Shown in pieces: positions 38,033-47,795 of a DNA stretch of 64,000 nucleotides. The DNA lies in the NCBI RefSeq assembly GCF_947507565.1, contig NC_089185.1, positions 806,001 to 870,000 of the forward strand. Reading direction: 5' to 3'. Made by a program: the position numbers and the translations under genes. The notes under the pieces are model-generated. The model was given only the letters and a program-made list of their open reading frames with translations. It was not told the DNA's origin and made no database searches. This stretch comes from Oscarella lobularis (taxonomy: Eukaryota > Porifera > Homoscleromorpha > Homosclerophorida > Oscarellidae). Positions within the stretch are counted from its first letter, which is position 1. Each line of letters begins with the position of its first letter.

Positions 38033-38885
38033 CCAGTCCCTTGAAATTTCACTGTAATTTATTACAGGAGAGAACAGTTGGCCAGTCCCTTGTAATTTCA
38101 CTGTAATTTATTACAGGAAAGTACAGTTGGCCAGTCCCTTGTAATTTCACTGTAATTTATTACACTAGAGAACAGTTGGCCAGTCCCTTTGTAATTTTTC
38201 TGTAATTTATTACAGGAGAGGGCAGTTGGCCAGTCCCTTGTAATTTTCCTGTGATTTATTACAGGAAAGAACAATTGGCCAGTCCCTTGTAATTTCACTG
38301 TAATTTATTACAGGAAAGAACAGTTGGCCAGTCCCTTGTAATTTCACTGTAATTTATTACACTAGAGAGCAGTTGGCCAGTCCGTTGTAATTTTTCTTTA
38401 ATTTATTACAGGAGAGAACAGTTGGCCAGTTTCTTGTAATTTCACTGTAATTTATTACAGGAGAGAACAGTTGGCCAGTCCCTTGTAATTTCACTGTAAT
38501 TTATTACACTAGAGAACAGTTGGCCAGTCTCTTTGTAGTTTTTCTGTAATTTATTACAGGAGAGAACTGTTTGCTAGTCCCTTGTAATTTTTCTGTAATT
38601 TATTACAGGAGAGAACATTTGTCATTCCCTTGTAATTTTCCTGTAATTTATTACAGGAGAGAACGGTTGGCCAGTCCCTTGTAATTTCCCTGTAATTTAT
38701 TACAGGAAAGAAGAATTGGCCAGTTCCTTGTAATTTCACTGTAATTTATTACAGGAAAGAACAGTTGGTCAGTCCCTCTTAATTTCACGTTAATTTATTA
38801 CACTAGAGAGCAGTTGGCCAGTCCCTTGTAATTTTTCTGTAATTTATTATAGGAGAGAACAGTTGGCCAATCCCTTGTAATTATT

Positions 38886-39889
38886 GTGTATGATTGAGGA
38901 AGAGAAGAATACTTGATCATCGATGATAATATTCATCATCATCACCATCAAGTACCCTTCTCTTTTTTCCTTCACGTTGCACTCTGCTTTATATTTTACT
39001 GTTACACCTGCAATTTCATGCAAGACAAACCGAGACATTTTCCAAACTAAAACTTGTTATTCTAGCTAGCGAACCGGGGGGCGTTCGTCACCTTAGCGTA
39101 AGGGATCCTGTGCATGGGCTCTCTGTTGGTGGAGGAACTCCGCTACCGGAACGAAATTTTCTGAACAGATCGAAGTCTATTGCATTGACTGACAAGTTCA
39201 GTGCATTCGGAGCACAGAAAATGTTGAGTTTTTGACTGCGGAACTAATTAGGGCGTTGCAGAGCCGTATATAGAGACGGCTCTGGGGCGTTGGCATTAGT
39301 GACGTCATTATCGATATCGCTCAATAACACGTGATCGCGTTTAAGTTGTTAGTTGTCAGTGACGTCACGAGAACCAAAAGGGAGGAGATTGCGTAGGCGA
39401 GCCTAGCAACGACCGGGTATGGAGACACTTGCTCCTCAATAGTAGGCGTTCCCAAAATTTTTTGAAAAGGGACTATATCGAGGTTCGTTTATTCGACGAA
39501 AACGGCGGTGTAATTAAATTAATCGTTTTCGGTGGGCGGCGAAAGTTTTTCCATGTACTGTTGCTATGCAGAAAACGCGATTTTGAAGATGGCAATTGTA
39601 TTATCGAGCGAGTGACCTACACGCCGTAGCGTCGAAGTCATTAAGGACAAAACCCCGTTTTTTTGGCATATAGTAAGGGGGTACTACTCTCTGGAAATGG
39701 AAATACCAATTAATGATATCCGATTTGACCCGAGTATCAGTACCGATCGCGAGCAGTCTTGATCAGTGGTAATACTGACGCTGCTCCGAATCCGTACCGA
39801 TAGACAGTGGAAAGAGTGCAGGCGTCTCTGGCTGTCCGCGTGCAATCGCTACGATTCTCGCGCGCAGCAAGAGAGTCTGTCGATCGAGA
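38886..39889. other. Spacer between the two satellites; no gene recognised
   Basis: About 1 kb. It starts with a CAT/ATC-rich simple stretch (38920-38955). A plus ORF at 39429-39629 (66 codons) has no recognisable domain. It may be non-coding or a decayed element. Confidence 0.35.
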
Positions 39890-40985
39890 CAAATGTGTTA
39901 TGGGTGCGAATGTCTCGCACGACGGGCGCATCTCTCGCGTCGTACGATCACGTATCTTCAGAGAGAAATGTGTTATGGGTGCGAATATCTCGCACGACGG
40001 GCGCCGTCTCTCGCGTCGTACGATCACGTATCCTCGACGATCGAGAGAAATGAGTTATGGGAGCGAATGTCTCGCACGACGGGCCCATCTCTCGCGTCGT
40101 ACGATCACGTATCTTCGACGATCGAGAGAAATGTGTTATGGGTGCGCACGAATGTCTCGCACGACGGGCGCCATCTCTCGTGTCGTATGATCACGTATCA
40201 CGACGATCGAGAGAAATGTGTTATGGGTGCAAATGTCTTGGACGACGGGCGGATCTCTCGCGTCGTACGATCACGTATCTTCGACGATGGAGAGAAATGT
40301 GTTATGGGTGCGAATGTCTCGCACGCCGGGCCCAACTCTCGCGTCGTACGATCAAGTATCTTCGACGATGGAGAGAAATGTGTTATGGGTGCGAATGTTT
40401 TGCACGACGAGCGCCATCTCTTGCGTCGTACGATCACGTATCTTCGACGATCGAGATAAATGTATTATGGGTGCGAATGGCTGGCACGACGGGCGCATCT
40501 CTCGCGTCGTACGATCACGTATCTTCGACGATCGAGAGAAATGTATTATGGGTGCGAATGGCTGGCACGACGGGCGCATCTCTCGCGTCGTACGATCACG
40601 TATCATCGACGATCGAGAGAAATGTGCTATGGGTGCGAATGGCTGGCACGACGGGCGCATCTCTCGCGTCGTACGATCACGTATCTTCGATGGAGAGAAT
40701 TGTGTTATGGGTGCGAGTGTCTTGCTCGACGGGCGCCATCTCTCGCGTCGTACGATCACGTATCTTCTTCGATCGAGAGAAATGTGCTATGGGTGCGAAT
40801 GGCTGGCACGACGGGCGCATCTCTCGCGTCGTACGATCACGTATCATCGACGATCGAGAGAAATGTGCTATGGGTGCGAATGGCTGGCACGACGGGCGCA
40901 TCTCTCGCGTCGTACGATCACGTATCATCGACGATCGAGAGAAATGTGCTATGGGTGCGAATGTTTTGCACGACGGGCCCATCCC
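39890..40985. repeat. 81-bp tandem array, about 14 copies
   Basis: Unit begins AAATGTGTTATGGGTGCGAA and continues through GCACGACGGGCGC, CTCTCGCGTCGTACGATCAC and GTATCTTCGACGATCGAGAG. Spacing between successive AAATG starts is mostly 81-82 bp, with a few of 75-85. It is CpG-rich and carries the 8-bp palindrome TCGTACGA and the palindrome CGATCG in most units. It is unrelated to the 49-bp satellite. Because 81 is a multiple of three, the translation of each frame repeats every 27 residues and long ORFs arise on both strands, the longest running 40057-41244 on plus. Confidence 0.95.
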
Positions 40986-41101
40986 CAGATCGTGCGTCGC
41001 ACACTGTGCGCTTAGCCCTTTAGCATCTTTTGAGTATAGAAGTACAGTACTCAGATACAGTAGGAGTCAAGCTAAAGCTATCTGTTGGCATCTAGTTGTC
41101 A

Positions 41102-41962
41102 CTAGAGTTTCTTTGTCCAGCACAAGTCTGTGGCGTAGGGGAGACTGTATGTTGATAAACCCCTCGTGTCTTGATGAGTTGTCAGCAGATCTTCCACCTC
41201 TGCTGCCACTTTGCGCTGTTCCTCTTCAGGCCGACTGGCAATGACACTAATGGAAAGCACTCGATTGATTATAAGTTCCTTTGATCCTTCTTGTACGATG
41301 CCACGAGAACGCACCGATTTCTGAAGTGAATCAAAACCGCAAAACTGCTCAAAGACTCTTGACCACTTTCCGTCGACATATCGAGGCACGTCGCTACCAG
41401 AATAATATCGGCTGATAATCGAATATTCCAAATGATTCACCCATGCAACTGAAGTATCGATTCTGTTCCAAATCATCGCAAAGTACTTCGCTGGCTTGAG
41501 AACGCGATGAATTTCCTTGAGTGCACTCACATTGGCAAACCAATGAAAGGACTGCGCCGCAATGACAAGATCCAGTGAAGAATCCGAAAGGGGAATGCTC
41601 TCGGCCGCGCAGGCAATCACCTCAACGCTAGGAACATCGGAAAGTTTCTCTCGGAAGGCGTCCGAAGGCTCTGATGAGACGATTTTGACGTCACTTCCGG
41701 CCAAGGCTTTCGCTAGACAGCGAGTGAATTTTCCTGTTCCGGCCGCTAATTCTAGAATTTTGCCGCCGTTTTGCGGCAGTTCGACGTTTTTTAGGAGATC
41801 ATTGACGGCGTCTAAGGGATAATCAGGCCGGCCTCGTTGATATTTTGCGACCGAGTCGGAAGTAAAGCCCGTTCGAGCAGCGTTGTGAACAGAGGACCAC
41901 TGCTGATTCATTATTCGATTTGCAGTATGACGGAAAAGCGAGAATTTCTTCGCGAACGACAT
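41102..41962 (-). CDS. Class I SAM-dependent methyltransferase (Methyltransf_11 type)
   Basis: Intronless 286-residue protein. Motif I is ILELAAGTGKFTRCLA, with an acidic residue after the next strand (SSEPSDAF); motif II/III regions read AAESIPLSDSSLDLVIAAQS and FHWFANVSALKEIHRVLKP. These define a Rossmann-fold SAM-binding methyltransferase of the type annotated as putative methyltransferase in many eukaryotes. The substrate is not evident. The N-terminus (MSFAKKFSLFRHTANRIMNQ) is basic and could be a weak mitochondrial presequence; an internal Met at residue 18 offers an alternative start. The 81-bp satellite lies just 3' of it. Confidence 0.82.
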   Translation of the reverse strand: MSFAKKFSLFRHTANRIMNQQWSSVHNAARTGFTSDSVAKYQRGRPDYPLDAVNDLLKNVELPQNGGKILELAAGTGKFTRCLAKALAGSDVKIVSSEPSDAFREKLSDVPSVEVIACAAESIPLSDSSLDLVIAAQSFHWFANVSALKEIHRVLKPAKYFAMIWNRIDTSVAWVNHLEYSIISRYYSGSDVPRYVDGKWSRVFEQFCGFDSLQKSVRSRGIVQEGSKELIINRVLSISVIASRPEEEQRKVAAEVEDLLTTHQDTRGLSTYSLPYATDLCWTKKL

Positions 41963-43108
41963 ACGGTAGGATAGCGTGCGGTAGGCGATTCAGATGCAAC
42001 AATAGCGACGTGAGATGTCCTTCTATCTTCCTCCTCTGGCGAAGAAGAAGAACGTTTCGGGCGTCGCAACGTAACCGATAGTACTATCTTACTATTGGTT
42101 CCCTAACGTTGCTAAAAAGGGACTCTTCTCGCGTTTTCGACGGCGTTCGCGGCGAATCGACGCCTCTCGCGACGACGCACCAACAAAATTTCTCCTCCTC
42201 CTCGTCGACGAGCGAGAATCGAGACGTCGGCGCAGCGATTGGAAACGGAGAGAGCAGAAATCGGCCTCACGGAAAGCGCGTAACGCGAGGGGAAAGACTT
42301 CGCAACAGGTGTGAAGCAAATTCTCTTCCCTAGCTCGTTTTCAATCGCGACAACCCGAGACTTATCAATGCACCCGTCTGTTGCGTGCGCACCGAGCGTA
42401 CGAAGGAGTCGTCGTGGTGGCCTGAGCCGACGGGAGAAGAGGAGAAGAGACGGGAGCCTAGGTAGTGGGGGAGAAATAAAAAAGGGCTCTGCTCTTCTAA
42501 TAATCAAATCGATGCAGCTATAGTCTTGATTCTACTTCACGTTGGGATTATCGGTTGCATGCCACAGAACCGCTGACATCGACCAGACGCAACAGGAACA
42601 GACAAACAGCACGAGGAATAGGTAATTTTGTACTTGTACCGAGGCCTTTTTCTTGGGCGCCAAGGAAAACGCCTCGGTACGAGACTATAAACACGCACTT
42701 TGTGTGAGAGTCTGCCACGTAGTACCGGCGTTGGCAAGAATGTCGTCAGATCCCGTCCTTTACGAGTCCATCTCTTATCAACACCAGTACGACTCGAGGC
42801 GGAATCAGCCGGTTAGAGGAAGGGTGCGGTAAAATAATTCGCACTCCGTTTGATGTACAGTACTATCTGATCTTTTTCCGTGTAGTTGCATGGTAGTTTT
42901 GTATGGAAGTCTCTACCGCCCCTAGTACAAAATGCCTCTGAAAAGGATGAAAGAGAGAAAAACAAACGCTGACAGGTGACTAGACCGAGTATAAACTACA
43001 TATTTTTATACGCAGGACGTACGATGCAAAGAAAAAGAGAAAACCCGCTAAGCAGAGAAAGTCCAGCTACACTCTCTACACTATTTATAGTATCTGATAA
43101 AGTATCTT
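41963..43108. other. Intergenic stretch without a supported gene
   Basis: About 1.1 kb between the methyltransferase start and the Headcase stop. Overlapping ORFs at 42092-42523 on both strands are Arg/Ser-rich and lack domains. A short plus-strand reading from 42741 (MSSDPVLYESISYQHQYDSR) is followed by a donor-like GTAAAA and an acceptor near 42889. It might be a mini-gene, but nothing identifies it. Confidence 0.3.
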
Positions 43109-44485
43109 TCAATTGCCTACTTGAACGGTGAAGATCTCCTCGAAGGGCTTGATGAAATGATAATCGTTCTTACGGCAATGAGGGCACTGGACCCGATGCG
43201 AGAAGTCAGAAAAGAAGGGCAACGTCGACGGCGTCTCGACGACAAGATTTTGACAGTTGTTACACGCCAGGCGCGTTTTGCAGCAGGGCGACGCGGCGAA
43301 TATGTCGTAGCTGTAGACGCCGCCCACCTGATGACACGACCCGTCCCAATGCTTCAAGCACGATCGACAAACAATTTCGCTTCGTCCGACAAGACAACCG
43401 ACGCAGACGGCGTGCAATAAAGATGCGTTGCCGTTATTGAGTTCGTACGTTTGCCGACGCGGCGGTCGCGACGGGGGCGTTGCCGTCGCCATGGCGAAAT
43501 CGCAACGCGGCGACAGGAAAAACGTTCCGTCGAGCAGCGGATATCGATCGAACACGGTCATACGACGAGCGCACGCGTAACAGTCGATCGTCGTCGCGTG
43601 ATGCGACGCCAACGTTTCGTGGACGAGCGGCTTCAAATCGTCGCCGCCGCCGCACGCGCTCGTCGCCCCGGCGACGGGAGTCGCGACGTCATCTTCGACG
43701 CGCACCTGCATCGTATTGAATTTACGCACCGGCATGACTGACTGAACGGACTTGAGACTCTTTCGACGCTGAAACGATCCCACCTTCGACGAACCGCCAC
43801 CGCTCCCGCCGCCGCCGACGCCGACGCGACGACGACCGCCCGTCGCCACCATCCACACGTCTTCGTCGTCGTTTTTCGACGCGGGCGACGACGCGAGCGT
43901 CGGCTGAGTTCGTCGAGCCGTCGACGGCGATTTCATCGGCGGACTCGACGAAAAACGACCGAGAGTCGGCTTATCGTTGCCTTTCTTTCGTCGACGACGC
44001 GACGATCGAGACGGCGGCAGCGATTCGACGTCGTGATCGCTTTCTCCGCCCCGTTCGTCTCCGCCCCGTTCGTCGCCTCCCGTCGCTTCTTCGTCTTCGT
44101 CGCGACGAATCGGCGCCTGATAATCGACGTCTTTCTTCAAATAGCCCTTGCCGCAATTGCAGCCGCACGATTTGTACGCCAAATCGTAGCCCTTCTTCGT
44201 CCAGACGTTCTGACGTCGTTGCTTGTCCGACCAACTTCGCGCGCGACCGATTCCCTTTAGGAAGTTGACGATCGTCTGCTCGAAGGTGTCGAAGCAGGCG
44301 GCGTGCATGAACGAGCCTTCGGTGCATTGTTCGTTGTTGCAGACGACGCGAACTGCGTCATACATTTCGCTCGCGTCGATTCGGTCGCCGAAGAGGCAGC
44401 CGTTCGGCTTGCAGCACGTTTCTTCGTCGTCATCTTCGTCGGCGCCGCTCGACGACGTGCGCTTTTTGCCGCGACCGTACGGCAT
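43109..44485 (-). CDS. HECA: Headcase protein homolog
   Basis: Intronless, 458 residues. The N-terminal Headcase domain is clear: Cys-rich CCKPNGCLFGDRIDASEMYD, VVCNNEQCTEGSFMHAACFD, WTKKGYDLAYKSCGCNCGKG. A low-complexity Ser/Arg/Asp linker follows. A second Cys-rich module has CRSCLKHWDGSCHQVGGVYS and YDIFAASPCC, ending HRVQCPHCRKNDYHF. Paired Cys/His residues suggest zinc binding. Headcase acts in proliferation and cell-fate control in flies and vertebrates, including through mTORC1-related work; its role here is inferred from family. It stands head-to-head with CCT8, with 148 bp between start codons. Confidence 0.92.
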   Translation of the reverse strand: MPYGRGKKRTSSSGADEDDDEETCCKPNGCLFGDRIDASEMYDAVRVVCNNEQCTEGSFMHAACFDTFEQTIVNFLKGIGRARSWSDKQRRQNVWTKKGYDLAYKSCGCNCGKGYLKKDVDYQAPIRRDEDEEATGGDERGGDERGGESDHDVESLPPSRSSRRRRKKGNDKPTLGRFSSSPPMKSPSTARRTQPTLASSPASKNDDEDVWMVATGGRRRVGVGGGGSGGGSSKVGSFQRRKSLKSVQSVMPVRKFNTMQVRVEDDVATPVAGATSACGGGDDLKPLVHETLASHHATTIDCYACARRMTVFDRYPLLDGTFFLSPRCDFAMATATPPSRPPRRQTYELNNGNASLLHAVCVGCLVGRSEIVCRSCLKHWDGSCHQVGGVYSYDIFAASPCCKTRLACNNCQNLVVETPSTLPFFSDFSHRVQCPHCRKNDYHFIKPFEEIFTVQVGN

Positions 44486-44633
44486 CCTCGCGTTGCGAAG
44501 GGAATTGAAAGACTTTACCCCTCCTCCAAAACAACAGGAGGAAGGCGGGGCTCTTTACGCTCCCACGACCAATCGTCGTAAGGCAATGACGTAAATTTGT
44601 TAGCGTACAGTTACTTGGCTTACCCCGTACAAA
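44486..44633. promoter_or_regulatory. Compact bidirectional promoter HECA/CCT8
   Basis: Only 148 bp separate the two opposed start codons, so both 5' UTRs and core promoters must share this stretch. No TATA box is evident. Confidence 0.6.
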
Positions 44634-47408
44634 ATGGCGCTCCACGTGCCGAGAGGATTGCTCGCTGGCATGATGAAAGACGGCGCTCGGGTGCGTTTCG
44701 ATCGATGCAGAGAGCATTAGAACATTGTTCGAAGACATCCGGTCTACATTCTAGCGCTTTCATGGCATGGAAGAGGCGGTGTATCGTAACATCGACGCGT
44801 GCAAGGAACTAACGCGAGTCACTCGCACCTCCTACGGTCCCAATGGTAAGCAAACGCAGCAAACTGGCGCGCGTCTTGCGAGCATCGCGCATTTTCGTCG
44901 CAGGCATGAACAAAATGATCATCAATCATCTAGGCAAGCTTTTCGTGACGAACGACGCGGCAACTGTCGTTCACGAACTGGAGGTAGGCAGTCTTTTGAT
45001 ATTCGAGAGAAGTTTTCGAGCTCGTTGCAGGTTGAACATCCGGCTGCGAAGCTGATCGTCATGGCGTCTGAAATGCAAGAACAAGAGGTAATAGAAACGT
45101 GTCAAGATTCCTCTTGTTTACGGGTGTTTAGGTTGGCGACGGGACGAATTTTGTGCTTGTGTTTGCTGGTGCTCTGCTTTCCATGGCCGAAGATTTGCTC
45201 AGGATGGTAAGTACATATAATACCTATATCTAAATTTGAAGAAGGCTGTTACCGTACGGGCGTAGTGGAGAATTTTCATCTCGTTTCCAGTTGGATTTGA
45301 TCTTTGCTCTTATTAGGGTCTTTCTGTTGCTGAAGTTATTAGTGGATATGAAATGGCATCGGAGAAAGCCTTGGAAATTTTGCCTGGTAAGTCTTCTGTA
45401 CATCGAATGGAATTGATGCAAGTTTCCGCGGAACTTGATGTCCTATGCTCAATTTCCTTCTGATACTTGCTACAAAAACTCTCTAAGAGAATTTAGACTA
45501 ATACGCACTTGGCTGTATTGTGTTGTTCAACCGAGTGAAAGAATTCCATAGAAAACACATTTGTTTTAGGACTGACCTGTTCAACCACTGAAAATATGAA
45601 AGATGAGGCAGCTGTCACAGCAGCTGTCAAGACAGCAGTGGCAAGCAAGCAGGTAAAAGCAGAAAAACGCTCCTTCACGTGAAAAACTGACCTCTTTTCA
45701 TGGGGGCAGTACGGCAATGAGGACTTCTTGGCTGGAATCATAGCCAAAGCCTGCGGTTTGTCCAGTAATGCATTGGTTAGGTACAATTTGGAAAGCATTG
45801 AATTTGTAGTCTCCGTCATGCCGTCAGATTCGTCTCGATTTAACGTGGACAACATTAGAGTCCAAAAAATACTGGTGGGTCTCTTATCTTTCAAGGACTT
45901 GCTTGCCGCGCCTTTACGCTTTTGATTAGGGCTCTGGCGTTCTACAGTCATCCGTCATAAGAGGAATGGTCTTTAAAAGAGAAGTCGAAGGAGACGTCAC
46001 AAAGGTGACCGACGCCAAGATCGTCGTCTACTCCTGCGCTCTGGACGCCATGCAAACCGAGACAAAAGTGCATCGTCCACAGTACCATATATGTTTTGCG
46101 TTCATGTCCTTTCTCTAGGGGACTGTGTTGATCAAGACGGCAAAAGAGCTGCTGGACCTCAGTAAAGGCGAAGAGGACGTTGTAGAGAAGCAGATCAAGG
46201 CAATTGTGGACGCTGGCTGCAACGTAGTAGTGACTGGAAGCACAGTGGGCGACTTGGCCAGACATTATTGCAACAAATACGGTCTTTTCGTTGTGAGGTA
46301 TGTGCGTTAGAAGAAAAAGCCACTGTTCTCATTTTACCTGGTGAATCTGACTCATAGATTGCAGTCAAAGTTTGACTTGCGAAGATTATGCAAAGCCACC
46401 AAGGCAACGGCATTGGCTAAAATGGTAAAGACTGACAGCATTTATTTGGTATGTGTTTATTGCTTGGGGGCATATCAGATTGCGCCGAAGCCCGAGGAAC
46501 GAGGCCACTGCAGTGAAGTGTACGTGACGGAAATAGGCAACAACAACGTGACTGTATTTAGACAAGGTGATATAACCTATGAGTATTGCTCAAACAAACG
46601 ACTTATGCCTGCTTCAAAGACCTCGATGAAGGAGAAATCTCAACTATCGTTATTCGAGGCTCGACTGAGAACGTCATGGACGATATTGAGAGAGCCATTG
46701 ACGATGGCGTGAACACAGTGAAGTGTTTGACAAGGGTGAGTTTCTCTCTCAAACCAACAACGAGACAATTTTTTGTGCAGGACAACAGATTTTTACCAGG
46801 GGCAGGAGCTGTGGAAGTTGAGCTTGCAAAACAAATCACGTCATACGGCGAGGTTAGGGATGAGGAGTTGGTCTCGATCTTGGAAGATGAGCCTTTGTTT
46901 AGTCTTGCCCTGGCTTGGCTCAATATTCTATCAAGAAGTTTGCTGAAGCTCTTGAGGCTGTTCCTAGGGTTTTGGCTGAGAATGCTGGAGTCAAGGTTGG
47001 TCGGTCAGAGGTTTAGAATCACTTCCAAGGTAATGGGTCTTTTAGGCTAATGAGCTGATTTCTAAACTGCAAGCGGCTCATCAAGAGGGTCAAGCGAACA
47101 TGGGATTTGATAACGAGGTATGTTATAAAGACGGCGGGGGAATATTTAGACGCTGGTGTCAAGGGCGAAGGGCCTGCTATCAAAGACGTCTTAGCGGCAA
47201 ACATTCTTGATCCGTTTCTGGTCAAGCAGTGGGCTTTGAAACTCACCGTCAATGCCGTTCTGACTGTTCTCAGAGTGGACCAGGTACGAAGGGAAGGGGG
47301 AGGAGGGAGTAGGCCACAGTTTCTGTATTTTCTTGTGCTTAGATCATCATGGCAAAAAGGGCTGGTGGACCAAAACCCCAGGAAAACAAGCATTGGGACG
47401 ATGATTAA
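44634..47408 (+). CDS. CCT8: T-complex protein 1 subunit theta (CCT/TRiC)
   Basis: Theta subunit of the eight-member cytosolic chaperonin that folds actin, tubulin and other proteins. The start ATG at 44634 gives MALHVPRGLLAGMMKDGAR. Exons then read NIDACKELTRVTRTSYGPNG, MNKMIINHLGKLFVTNDAAT (apical/equatorial ATP site), EVGDGTNFVLVFAGALLSMA (GDGT phosphate-binding motif), VSVMP, KGTVLIKTAKELLDLSKGEE, RHYCNKYGLFVVRLQSKFDL, RFLPGAGAVEVELAKQITSY and IKDVLAANILDPFLVKQWAL. The end GPKPQENKHWDDD-stop (47406-47408) matches the theta-specific tail. It has about fifteen exons with very small introns. Orthology to theta, not another CCT subunit, rests on the N- and C-termini and the GLLAGMMKDGA start. 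Confidence 0.96.
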
Positions 47409-47795
47409 AGGTTCGTTTCGTAGTCTGACTGCATTAGACAGACAGCATGCGCATGACTCTCGTCTCTGATTTTCTCCTTGGTCTCAGTCTTGCCAGATTA
47501 ATCAGTATCAGGGTGCATTTTATGGGGGATTTGGGAAAGGGTGGGGGGTACTGGTGGGGTAGAATGCAAGCTTCCAGCAGAACGCTTTCTTGATATAAGG
47601 TGTTCTTCTTAACGCTTGCTACATTAAACTCCCCAAGGCAGTTAGAGGTACCTGAAAAAATCAATTTGACCAGGTGCTATAGGAACCTTGGGACATGCCT
47701 CATTATATTATTATACATTTGATACACACCAGCACAGATATTTTCAGGTAGAAGGCGGGTTTGTAGTCATTTTCTTTTTCTTTTTTTTATATGTA
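47409..47795. other. Convergent 3' spacer between CCT8 and SYAP1
   Basis: About 390 bp of 3' UTR-type sequence shared by two converging genes. No gene or repeat was noted. Confidence 0.4.

Larger units (their letters stand above)
31373..38885. repeat. 49-bp satellite array, about 150 tandem copies
   Basis: Uninterrupted head-to-tail array. A typical unit reads CCAGTCCCTTGTAATTTCAC followed by TGTAATTTATTACA, then GGAGAGAACAGTTGG. Unit length is 49 bp, sometimes 50 from an extra T. Several unit variants intermingle, differing mainly in the middle (TTTCACTG, TTTTCCTG, TTTTTCTG, TTTTTCTTTA) and after TTACA (GGAGAGAAC, GGAAAGAAC, CTAGAGAAC, CTAGAGAGC). It is AT-rich and non-coding; long ORFs inside it are products of the period. 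Edges are fairly sharp: the left edge follows GAAATAGCTCCTAGT, and the right edge passes into an unrelated CAT/ATC-rich sequence near 38900. Confidence 0.97.

Noticed and set aside
34618-38739. ORFs inside the 49-bp satellite
   Set aside because: They are the repeat read in frame on the minus strand; the translation just follows the repeat period (three units, 49 codons).
31373-38885. CRISPR-like repeat array
   Set aside because: The regular spacing is superficially similar, but the whole 49-bp unit is repeated with no unique spacers, and the host is an animal.
40057-41244. 395-codon plus-strand ORF as a gene
   Set aside because: It is made almost wholly of the 81-bp satellite, whose length is a multiple of three, and overlapping frames are equally open. 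No start context, splice signals or domain support a protein.
42741-42960. Small two-exon gene starting MSSDPVLYES
   Set aside because: Splice signals are plausible, but two different junctions fit equally well and neither product is recognisable.
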